Below are positions 1 to 6,340 of a stretch of DNA of 8,716 nt, piece after piece (the stretch's first letter is position 1; each line of letters starts with the position of its first letter). The notes beneath the pieces are model-generated. The model saw nothing but the letters and a program-made list of their open reading frames with translations. It ran no database searches and had not been told where the DNA came from. Made by a program: the position numbers and the translations under genes. Origin of the DNA: an uncultured Treponema sp. (GTDB taxonomy: Bacteria > Spirochaetota > Spirochaetia > Treponematales > Treponemataceae); assembly GCA_937900125.1 (NCBI GenBank), contig CALCEK010000293.1, positions 1 to 8,716 on the forward strand, written 5' to 3'.

Positions 1-259
1 GTCGGCAAGGACAGAAAGTTGGAAAATAGTTTACACAAAACTATTGACACAATCCCCAAGTGCTGTTGTGAAAACATCCTAACGATAAAATTTACATTTT
101 TTTTCATAAAGGTTTCTTCCTATAAAAAGGAACTTTTTAATTTGTTCAATACGATATACACAATCGCTTTAAGAGTATTATAAATATAAAAAATTGTTAT
201 GACTAGAGCAAAAAGCAATGTTTTCTGCTTTTTTGAAGTAAAACACTTAACTGGTTTGT
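1..259. other. AT-rich stretch with no convincing gene
   Basis: No reading frame here can be supported as a gene. Frame 1 is open from the window edge to a stop at 181-183 (60 codons, no start seen), frame 2 to a stop at 80-82 and frame 3 to about 29, so the tail of a plus-strand gene entering from the left cannot be excluded, but the frames cannot be ranked. Positions 120-240 are only about 23% GC. A perfect 8-bp inverted repeat, AATAGTTT (25-32) and AAACTATT (38-45), overlaps a TTGACA hexamer at 44-49. No good -10 box follows at 16-18 nt, so a promoter there is weakly supported. A terminator-like hairpin lies at 209-234. Confidence 0.5.
209..234 (+). terminator. Possible intrinsic terminator (weak)
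   Basis: AAAAAGCA (210-217) pairs perfectly with TGCTTTTT (226-233) across an 8-nt loop. The 3' arm is itself the T run, which continues to 234. The stem has only two G-C pairs, so it would be a weak terminator. Being A-rich on one side and T-rich on the other, it could act on transcripts from either strand. It may end a transcript from a gene lying left of the window. No coding region that it closes is visible. Confidence 0.4.
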
Positions 260-473
260 GTGTGCGGTTACGCTAAGTGTGCATTGTTACGCAACGGTCG
301 CCGTGTTCCGCTAAGTGCGGGCTGGTTGCGGGGGAAGGCTCATTTGTTACGCTAATACAGCCCGCGTATTATTACCGTAATTCCGAGTCCTGCTTGCTAA
401 CACTGCCTCGCCCCATTAACAGTTATAATTTTTCGCTAACACCGTGGGGCTTGGTGTTAGCGCACCCGCGCAC
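260..473. repeat. GC-rich island of degenerate ~40-bp repeats with inverted ends
   Basis: By hand count, 261-480 is about 54% GC, while the flanking stretches are about 23-27%. The hexamer CGCTAA recurs at 271, 309, 350 and 434, with the variant TGCTAA at 395, so the spacing is 38, 41, 45 and 39 bp. An inverted copy, TTAGCG, lies at 457. A second motif, GTTNCG, starts at 267, 286, 305, 325 and 346, giving a half-unit of 19-21 bp in the left part. The ends form an imperfect inverted repeat: 260-276 matches the reverse complement of 457-473 at 14 of 17 positions. The trinucleotide TGT sits directly outside both ends (257-259 and 474-476), which may be chance. Several stems are possible inside: 317-324 with 358-365, 353-358 with 366-371, and 434-443 with 453-462. 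It could be a degenerate small non-autonomous element, a cluster of protein-binding sites, or a structured RNA. It does not look like coding sequence. Confidence 0.55.
434..462. repeat. Perfect 10-bp hairpin in the GC island
   Basis: CGCTAACACC (434-443) is the exact reverse complement of GGTGTTAGCG (453-462), with a 9-nt loop. The loop stretch TGGGGC (445-450) is complementary to GCCCCA (410-415), so a pseudoknot or kissing pair is possible if the region is transcribed from the plus strand. No T run follows, so this is not an intrinsic terminator. It could instead be an operator-type palindrome built from two facing copies of the CGCTAA motif. Confidence 0.55.
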
Positions 474-526
474 TGTCACGCGCAAAATAATCCTCAAAAA
501 AAATTCCCTAAAAAATAATTTTTTTG

Positions 527-555
527 TTGACTTTTATTTGCTATGTTAGTATTTT
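527..555 (+). promoter_or_regulatory. Candidate sigma-70-type promoter for the RND cluster
   Basis: TTGACT (527-532; five of six matches to the -35 consensus) is followed after 17 nt by TATTTT (550-555; four of six matches to TATAAT). An A/T-rich tract (about 497-525) lies just upstream, as in UP-element-like promoters. Transcription from here would give a leader of about 130 nt before the RND gene. In such AT-rich DNA hexamer matches are common, so support comes mainly from the position and the 17-nt spacing. Confidence 0.45.
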
Positions 556-561
556 ATGTTT

Positions 562-669
562 ATCAGTTTAATTTCTTAAACAAATGAACGGTTGAACGCA
601 TAAAAGAATGTTGAGTGCGTTTTTATTTTGTTACAAAAGGTTTAAAAGTTTAAACTGATTAACTTTTGT
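562..669 (+). promoter_or_regulatory. Structured leader upstream of the RND gene
   Basis: Several inverted repeats are packed into the presumed leader. ATCAGTTTAA (562-571) is the exact reverse complement of TTAAACTGAT (650-659). Inside this pair, AACGCA (595-600) pairs with TGCGTT (616-621) and runs into a T-rich stretch (620-629), a short terminator-like hairpin. The right arm overlaps a self-complementary decamer, AGTTTAAACT (647-656). ACAAAAG (633-639) also pairs with CTTTTGT (663-669), which ends about 13 nt before the ribosome-binding site. The outer pair and the 633-669 pair are hard to form together, so alternative folds are conceivable. It does not match any riboswitch class I recognise. 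It could be an attenuator or simply operator palindromes in AT-rich DNA. Confidence 0.35.
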
Positions 670-691
670 TCAAATCATTAGAAAGGAGATT

Positions 692-3535
692 TTGGAAAAG
701 CCTATGAAAGTAATTCGTTCGTTTTTCAAACATCCGCAGATTATAATTGCAGTCTGCCTAGTTTTGACCGCTGTTCTGGGATTTTTTATCAAAGACCTTC
801 AGATTGACAATTCAATTCGACAATTTTTGCCGCAAAAGGATTCGTCGTTTACTCGGCTGACCGACACGGAAAGTCAATTCGGAAGTATGATTGTCATTGG
901 TGTGAGCCTTGAAGATTCTTCTGGAGAAATTCTTACGCCCGAAAATCTTGAAATTATCCGTACAATTTCTGACCGCGTTTTAGAAATTCCTGACGTTGAA
1001 GGCGTGGATTCTTTAACTCACATTGATTATGTTTGCAATTCCGACGGCTCAATCAGTGCAACTCAACTCATTCCTGATTCTTACACGGGGAGTGCGAGCG
1101 ACATTGCGGATTTAAAAGCGCGACTTACCGAATGGAGTGAAATGTACAATCGAGTCATAATCAACGATGACATGAGTGCAAGCCAAATGCAAATAACGCT
1201 CCACTCGCTCACACCAGAGGAAAAGTCCGAAGAAGCAAAAAATGCAAAAGCGGAAGGCAGAAAAATCGTAACTGACGCAGAACGGCAACAAGCAATTCTT
1301 GACCAAATTAGAGCGGTTGTGGTTGAAGAAACTGCGGAACATTCAAATATAAGTTTTAAAATTTTTGGCGACCCAGTTGTTGCAGAAAGTGCGCGAAAAT
1401 TTATGCTCTCCGACCTTACCCGCTTAATTCCGCTTGTAATTGTTGTAGTTTTGCTTTCGCTTTACTTTAGCTTTAAAACGCTTGACGGAACTTTGCTCCC
1501 GCTTATTACAGTTGTCATTGCGACTGTTTGGACTATGGGACTTATGGCACTTTTGGGAATTACATTTACGCTTGTTTCTAGTGTAATTCCAGTAGCACTT
1601 ATTGCGGTTGGTTCAGCGTATGGAATTCACGTGCTTACACATTATTATGTTTCGCTAAATGCGCAAGAAGGAGAACTCACGCAAGAAAAATATGAAGACT
1701 CTGTTTTTGCAGGTTTGCGCGAAGTTTTAACCGCAGTCCTTTTAGCTGGTGTTACCACAATCGTGGGATTCATTTCTTTGGTTTCTAGCCCGATTGAACC
1801 ATTGCACAGTTTTGCAGTGTTTACTGCGGTGGGAGTTGGAATTTCTCTTTTGCTTTCAATCACATTTATTCCCGCAGTCTTGCTTTGCAAAAAGGCAGAA
1901 AAAATCAACGCAAAGAAAACTCGCATTGACCAACTTACCGATAAAGTTCGGCAAAAAATTGACAAGGCGCAACAACATCGTGGTGGTCGCTCCATTGAAG
2001 AAGCGGGCGGAAATACGCTTTACTTGATTTATCATTTTTTCTGCGGAACAAAACCTCGCTTGGTTTTGTTTATCTTGACGATTTTAGGTTTTTCAATTTT
2101 GGGATTTAGAATGTTGCACATTGACACCGCGCTTGTAAACTACTTCCCCGAAAATTGCGAAATGCGACAAGACATCAATTATGTAGACAAACAATTTGCG
2201 GGAACAAATAGCGTTTATTTTACAATCAAGGCTGAAGGCGAAAACGATTTAAAGAATCCCGAAATCCTAAAAGCCGTTGACGAAATGCAAGATTATCTTT
2301 CCGAAAGACACGAAGGAATCGGAAAAATTGTTTCTTACACAACTTTTATTAAACGGATAAATCAAGTGTGGTTTACGCCAACTGCTGAAAGCGAAGAAGA
2401 TTTTTCTTACGACGCTTCTTACGATTCCTACGATTCTTTTGATGGCGGATTTGACACTTTTGATTCTTGGGAAGATGATTCTGAATTTTCAAGTTTTGGC
2501 GATTGGGGCGATGACGAAGATTCTAGTTCCGCAGTTAATTCTGGAACAGAAATTGCAAATGCTTACACCGAAAAACTTTCGCAAACAATGACGCTTGAAG
2601 AAGTTCTTGCACTTCTTAACAAAGCATATATTGCCGCTGGCGGAAAATATGCCACTGTAGAAAAAATGGTGGTCGAACTTGAAAAAGAATGTAACTACAA
2701 CGGAATGGCTTATTATGAAATTCCATACGATGTAGAAAAATACCCCGTTGCTTCTCGCGAAGACCTTACGAGTATTGTGGACGGATATTTAACATTGCTT
2801 TCTGGCTCGCTTGACCGTTTTCTTGACAATGAAAATAATCCGCGACAAATGCGAGTTACTTGTCAGCTAAGGAATCACTCAACCGCCGAAACTGGAGAAA
2901 TTATTGCGGACGCAAATGCTTATGCGGCTTCTCATTTCCCAGAAGGCTACAGCATAGAAGCAACTGGTGCGGGCGAAATGGAATACACAATGACAAATAT
3001 GATTGTGTCTAGCCAAATTTCTAGTTTGCTGATTTCTTTGTTGTCTGTGTTTGTGATTATAACTTTGTCGTTTAAGTCTGTGTGGGCGGGACTTTTGGGA
3101 GTTATTCCACTTGCCCTTACCATTTTCTTGAATTATATGACAATGGGATTTGCAAAAATCAATTTGGACTTGGTAACAAGCATTATTGCGAGTGTCGCTG
3201 TTGGCGTTGGAATTGATTACACGATTCATTTTCTTACAACGTACAAAGAAGAGCGCTCCAAAACTTCTGACCTTGAACAAGTTGTGCGTCAAACATTCTT
3301 AAAGAGCGGACACGGAATTGTAACAAATGCAGTTGCCGTTGGATTGGGCTTCCTTGTGTTGTGCCTTTCTAAGTTTGTTGTTTTGCGTTACATTGGCGTT
3401 CTTGTTGCGATTGTTATGTTCACATCAAGTTTGCTCGCAATGACAATTATTCCAGGGATTCTTACAATTTGGGATCCAAAATTCATTCGTCCAAAAACAG
3501 AGCCAAATATCGCTTTGCCAAATGACGAAAACTAA
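692..3535 (+). CDS. RND/MMPL-type transporter permease with acidic insert
   Basis: Inner-membrane permease of the RND superfamily (MMPL-like, hydrophobe/lipid exporter branch), expected to use the proton gradient to move a hydrophobic substrate; the substrate is unknown. The 947 residues show the duplicated RND plan: TM1 at about 15-33, a periplasmic domain, five helices at about 243-398, a basic cytoplasmic linker (about 400-440), TM7 at about 456-474, a second periplasmic domain, and five helices at about 775-922. In the second half the helix motif GIDYTIH carries the usual Asp (D842); the equivalent place in the first half reads GSAYGIH, with no Asp. Residues about 565-615 form an Asp/Ser/Phe-rich low-complexity insert in the second periplasmic loop. 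Start choice is open: TTG at 692 lies only 3 nt after AAAGGAG (682-688), whereas ATG at 704, in frame, is 15 nt away. It is the first gene of a three-gene cluster with a LolA-like protein and a beta-barrel. Confidence 0.9.
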   Translation: MEKPMKVIRSFFKHPQIIIAVCLVLTAVLGFFIKDLQIDNSIRQFLPQKDSSFTRLTDTESQFGSMIVIGVSLEDSSGEILTPENLEIIRTISDRVLEIPDVEGVDSLTHIDYVCNSDGSISATQLIPDSYTGSASDIADLKARLTEWSEMYNRVIINDDMSASQMQITLHSLTPEEKSEEAKNAKAEGRKIVTDAERQQAILDQIRAVVVEETAEHSNISFKIFGDPVVAESARKFMLSDLTRLIPLVIVVVLLSLYFSFKTLDGTLLPLITVVIATVWTMGLMALLGITFTLVSSVIPVALIAVGSAYGIHVLTHYYVSLNAQEGELTQEKYEDSVFAGLREVLTAVLLAGVTTIVGFISLVSSPIEPLHSFAVFTAVGVGISLLLSITFIPAVLLCKKAEKINAKKTRIDQLTDKVRQKIDKAQQHRGGRSIEEAGGNTLYLIYHFFCGTKPRLVLFILTILGFSILGFRMLHIDTALVNYFPENCEMRQDINYVDKQFAGTNSVYFTIKAEGENDLKNPEILKAVDEMQDYLSERHEGIGKIVSYTTFIKRINQVWFTPTAESEEDFSYDASYDSYDSFDGGFDTFDSWEDDSEFSSFGDWGDDEDSSSAVNSGTEIANAYTEKLSQTMTLEEVLALLNKAYIAAGGKYATVEKMVVELEKECNYNGMAYYEIPYDVEKYPVASREDLTSIVDGYLTLLSGSLDRFLDNENNPRQMRVTCQLRNHSTAETGEIIADANAYAASHFPEGYSIEATGAGEMEYTMTNMIVSSQISSLLISLLSVFVIITLSFKSVWAGLLGVIPLALTIFLNYMTMGFAKINLDLVTSIIASVAVGVGIDYTIHFLTTYKEERSKTSDLEQVVRQTFLKSGHGIVTNAVAVGLGFLVLCLSKFVVLRYIGVLVAIVMFTSSLLAMTIIPGILTIWDPKFIRPKTEPNIALPNDEN

Positions 3536-3545
3536 ATGAAATTAC

Positions 3546-3561
3546 CCCCGCTTATGCGGGG
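3546..3561. other. GC-rich hairpin between RND and LolA-like genes
   Basis: CCCCGC (3546-3551) pairs with GCGGGG (3556-3561) around the 4-nt loop TTAT. It is followed by an A run rather than a T run, so it is not a classical plus-strand terminator. Lying in the 56-nt gap inside the presumed operon, it could stabilise the 3' end of a processed upstream message or slow polymerase or ribosome. That role is inference. Confidence 0.5.
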
Positions 3562-3576
3562 AAAAAATAAATGCAG

Positions 3577-3591
3577 AAGGAGATTTTTATT
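3577..3591 (+). promoter_or_regulatory. Ribosome-binding site that fixes the start at 3592
   Basis: AAGGAG (3577-3582) lies 9 nt before ATG 3592. The longer frame from ATG 3571 would place this Shine-Dalgarno sequence inside the coding region and put seven extra residues in front of a standard signal peptide. The start at 3592 is therefore preferred. Confidence 0.8.
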
Positions 3592-4377
3592 ATGAAAAAA
3601 ATTGCAAAAATTACAGGTACATTAGCCGCATTAACATTAGCCGTTCAAGTAGCATTCGCCGACCAAAAAGGCTACGACATTATGAAGCAGGTTGCTGACT
3701 TTAAAGAACCCGCATTTAATCACAGCCTTGTAACTTTAACGCTCAAAGATAAATCGGGCACCGCAGAAGATTGGGTTATTGAAGAATATGGCAAAAGCGA
3801 AAATGGCTTGGCATCTTTGGTAATGCTTTTCCGCAAAGGCGCAAAAAAAGACACACGCTTTTTGCAAATTCAAAATGACGGAAAACCCGATGACAAATAT
3901 ATCTATTTGCCAGGACTTTCTACTCGCCGCGTAAATTCTAATGAAGGAAGCAAAAGCTTTTTGGGAACAGACGCAACTTATGACGATTTAACAACCCGCG
4001 ATGTTGACCAAGATGAACACGATTATATGGGCGATGAATCTAAAAATGGTTACGATTGCTACAAAATCCGCGAAACTCCCAAAGACGCAAAATCAAGCCA
4101 GTACGCATACCGCATCACTTGGATTGACAAAAAAACAATGTATCCAATTTACACAGAAATGTATAACAAAAATAACAAATTGGTAAAAACTTTGACCGTA
4201 AACAAAATTGAAAAACGCACAGGCGCAACGGGCGTAACTTATGACATTCCGCTTTCAAACACTTTGCTTGACGTTTCAACAGGACATTCCACAACGCTTA
4301 CAATTACGCAAATGGAACTTGATAAGCCAATTCCTGCGCGTGTGTTTACCGAAGCATTTTTGAAAACTGGAAAATAA
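3592..4377 (+). CDS. LolA-like outer-membrane lipoprotein-sorting family protein
   Basis: Periplasmic protein of the LolA-like family usually named outer membrane lipoprotein-sorting protein (I recall it as Pfam PF17131), which has a half-barrel fold that can hold lipid or acyl chains. From ATG 3592 it has 261 residues. Residues 1-23 form a signal peptide (basic start, hydrophobic core, AFA before the cleavage site). There is no lipobox Cys, so it should be soluble. Family hallmarks seen by eye include YLPGLSTRRVNSNE, FLGTDATYDDL, YDCYKIRETPKD, RITWIDKKTMYP, LVKTLTVNKIEK and the C-terminal KPIPARVFTEAFLK. It sits 56 nt after an RND permease and 76 nt before a beta-barrel gene, which suggests it ferries a hydrophobic cargo between them. 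That job, and the cargo, are inferred. It need not act on lipoproteins despite the family name. The domain looks complete. Confidence 0.85.
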   Translation: MKKIAKITGTLAALTLAVQVAFADQKGYDIMKQVADFKEPAFNHSLVTLTLKDKSGTAEDWVIEEYGKSENGLASLVMLFRKGAKKDTRFLQIQNDGKPDDKYIYLPGLSTRRVNSNEGSKSFLGTDATYDDLTTRDVDQDEHDYMGDESKNGYDCYKIRETPKDAKSSQYAYRITWIDKKTMYPIYTEMYNKNNKLVKTLTVNKIEKRTGATGVTYDIPLSNTLLDVSTGHSTTLTITQMELDKPIPARVFTEAFLKTGK

Positions 4378-4388
4378 AAGCAAAAACT

Positions 4389-4430
4389 AAAACGGTCATT
4401 GCGGTGTCGCTTTTAAGAATGGCCGTTTTT
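4389..4430 (+). terminator. Hairpin with T run between LolA-like and barrel genes
   Basis: AAAACGGTCATT (4389-4400) pairs with AATGGCCGTTTT (4418-4429) as a 12-bp stem with one G-U pair. The 17-nt loop can itself form a GCG/CGC mini-stem (4401-4403 with 4408-4410). The 3' arm ends in TTTTT (4426-4430), and another T6 (4439-4444) runs up to the next ribosome-binding site. This has the shape of an intrinsic terminator, also usable from the opposite strand. Inside the gene cluster it may act as a partial terminator that lowers expression of the barrel gene. I see no good promoter between it and that gene. Confidence 0.65.
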
Positions 4431-4453
4431 AGCACACATTTTTTGGAGGAAAT

Positions 4454-6265
4454 ATGAAAAAGACAAAATCAGTTGTAAAAATAACAAGTTTTTTGTTACT
4501 AAGTTTTTTGGCAGCTACAAATGTTATAGCACAAGAATTTGATTCAGATTTTACGGATTCTGATTCTGAGGATTTTTCAGATTCAAGTTTTGATTCTTCA
4601 TTTGGCGATTCTGATTTTTCTTCGTGGGATTTTGACTCTGATTCTGGAACAGCTTTTTCTGCAAGCGCGAATCTTTCTGCTGATATTCGCTATTATTTTG
4701 ACGGAAATGATTCAAAGGACGGAACAAACATAGAAAATTGGACGGATTTTACAAATCTCCCCGTTGAAGCAAATCCGAGTGCGACAGTTAATTTGGGTTA
4801 CTCTGGAAAAGTTGACGCGGAAGTTACATTCAATGTAAACGAAAGCACAATTTCTGATTACCCAGAAGACATAATCGACGAGCTTTTGTTGCGCAGTTAT
4901 TTTGGGGACAATTTTATTCTTGAAGTTGGAAAAATGAAAACTGTTTGGGGGAAAGGCGATAAGCTCCATGTGTTTGACAATTTTAATGCCGACAACTACA
5001 CCGATTTTATCATTCCCGATTACAACGACCGCCGCATTGCAACTCCAATGGTGCGGGCAAGTTACGCATTTCCTTTTTCATCAAACTTAAATGTTGAAGC
5101 CGTTTACACCCCGTTTCTTCCCGTTGACCGCTTTAGCACGAGCGACCGCTGGACACCCGCGCAAGTTGCTTCTATAAAAAATACAATCACCACATCGGCA
5201 ACGACCGCAATAACAAATGCCACAACCGCTCTTGAAGAAGCCCGCATAGAAGCTCTCACCGCAAGCGAATTAAAAGCAAGAGTGGCAGCAAACGATTCAT
5301 CTGCACAAAACGCATTGGTAACGCTCGTAAATAACGCTGTTAATAATGGCTACATTTCTGTAACTTCAGATGAAGTTGTAGCGTATATGGCTGCAAAAGG
5401 TGAAACAGATTCAGATAAAGCAGAAAAAGCGGTTGCCGCTGCAAAATACGAGGCCTATATAAACGCAAAACTTGCTTCCGCAAATCTTTCTTATATTACC
5501 GCATTAAACGCCGCCACCGCGTTGTCCGCAGATTCAAGCTGCATTTACCCTAACACAAAACTTTTGCAGTACGGACAATTTGGTGTTCGCGCAACGTTCA
5601 GTGTGGGCAGTGTAGATTTAGGCGCAAGTTACTATTATGGACATTACAAACAGCCGTCATTCAATGAAGAAAAATACACAACTTGGATTTCTGATTATAT
5701 GGCAGGAAACACTTCCGATTATACATTTTTGTCTTACGACAGAAAACAAACATTCGCCCTTGAATCTGCATTTAATGTGTGGAACTTTGGAACGCGCTGG
5801 GAGTTGTGTTACAATTTGACCGATGACTTAGACGGAAGCGACCCATACATTCACAACAATTCAATTGGGTATCTTGGCGGATTTGATATTGACCTTCCAT
5901 TTTGGAATGCGAATATCAATGTGCAAGAAACAGGACTTATTTATCTTTACGGAGATAAAATCAATTCAAACCACGATTCAAACAAAAACGATGTTGACTA
6001 CAACGTAAATGGAATTTCAAACAACAAATTGGTTGTGAATTTTTCAACTTCATTTGTAAACGAAAGAATCGTTCCTGAATGTACAGTGATGTTTGGCTTT
6101 GAAAATGCCGATTTGGTTGTTATGCCAAAAGTTACATTCCGCCCGCAAGACACTTTAACCTTTACCGCAAGCGGACTTGCCATGTGGTGCCGCGATGAAA
6201 ACAGCGAATTTTATGCTTGGAAAGACAATTCATTTGTAAGCCTAGCCGCCACAATCAACTTCTAA
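4454..6265 (+). CDS. DUF1302-like outer-membrane beta-barrel protein
   Basis: Predicted outer-membrane beta-barrel of 603 residues, probably the outer-membrane partner of the upstream permease and LolA-like protein. GGAGG (4445-4449) lies 4 nt before the ATG. Residues 1-26 are a signal peptide (NVIA before cleavage). The mature N-terminus (about 27-65) is an Asp/Ser/Phe-rich low-complexity stretch, beginning QEFDSDFTDSDSEDF. Residues about 66-230 contain alternating beta-strand patterns and the block VGKMKTVWGKGDKLHVFDNF (159-178), which resembles the conserved core of DUF1302-type barrels. Residues about 235-362 are Ala/Thr-rich and look helical, unusual inside a barrel. Strand patterns resume at about 370 (QYGQFGVRATF) and the protein ends ...SLAATINF, with a terminal Phe as expected for recognition by the barrel assembly machinery. 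A strong terminator follows. The DUF1302 assignment is by motif memory; a generic porin is the alternative. Confidence 0.75.
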   Translation: MKKTKSVVKITSFLLLSFLAATNVIAQEFDSDFTDSDSEDFSDSSFDSSFGDSDFSSWDFDSDSGTAFSASANLSADIRYYFDGNDSKDGTNIENWTDFTNLPVEANPSATVNLGYSGKVDAEVTFNVNESTISDYPEDIIDELLLRSYFGDNFILEVGKMKTVWGKGDKLHVFDNFNADNYTDFIIPDYNDRRIATPMVRASYAFPFSSNLNVEAVYTPFLPVDRFSTSDRWTPAQVASIKNTITTSATTAITNATTALEEARIEALTASELKARVAANDSSAQNALVTLVNNAVNNGYISVTSDEVVAYMAAKGETDSDKAEKAVAAAKYEAYINAKLASANLSYITALNAATALSADSSCIYPNTKLLQYGQFGVRATFSVGSVDLGASYYYGHYKQPSFNEEKYTTWISDYMAGNTSDYTFLSYDRKQTFALESAFNVWNFGTRWELCYNLTDDLDGSDPYIHNNSIGYLGGFDIDLPFWNANINVQETGLIYLYGDKINSNHDSNKNDVDYNVNGISNNKLVVNFSTSFVNERIVPECTVMFGFENADLVVMPKVTFRPQDTLTFTASGLAMWCRDENSEFYAWKDNSFVSLAATINF

Positions 6266-6272
6266 AAATCCC

Positions 6273-6338
6273 CCCGACTTTTGCATATTTCTATAAGCAG
6301 AATCTCCTTTTATATGCAGAGGTCGGGTTTCTTTTTTT
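6273..6338. terminator. Strong intrinsic terminator of the three-gene cluster
   Basis: The arm 6273-6288 (beginning CCCGAC, ending GCATAT) pairs with 6312-6327 (ATATGC ... GTCGGG) as a continuous 16-bp stem with two G-U pairs and a 23-nt loop. On the plus strand TTTCTTTTTTT (6328-6338) follows directly. On the minus strand the stem is followed, after a short GGGA, by T5. It may therefore also stop transcription of the convergent metallo-hydrolase gene. Confidence 0.85.
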
Positions 6339-6340
6339 GC

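Noticed and set aside
1..183. Open frame at the left edge (60 codons without a stop)
   Set aside because: No start is visible, no family is recognisable, and other frames are also open for part of the stretch. A gene tail is possible but not supported.
267..352. Regularly spaced repeats as a CRISPR array
   Set aside because: Units are 19-21 bp with only about 7 shared bases and no constant repeat/spacer structure. No cas genes are seen.
277..549. 90-codon plus-strand open frame
   Set aside because: It runs through the degenerate repeat island and then into AT-rich DNA and the promoter-like -35. It has no ribosome-binding site, and the composition is unlike a protein, so it is probably chance.
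2879..3292. 137-codon minus-strand open frame
   Set aside because: It lies inside the well-supported RND gene; a shadow with no start signal or recognisable domain.
3571..3591. Upstream ATG at 3571 for the LolA-like gene
   Set aside because: The ribosome-binding site AAGGAG would fall inside the coding region, and the signal peptide begins at ATG 3592.
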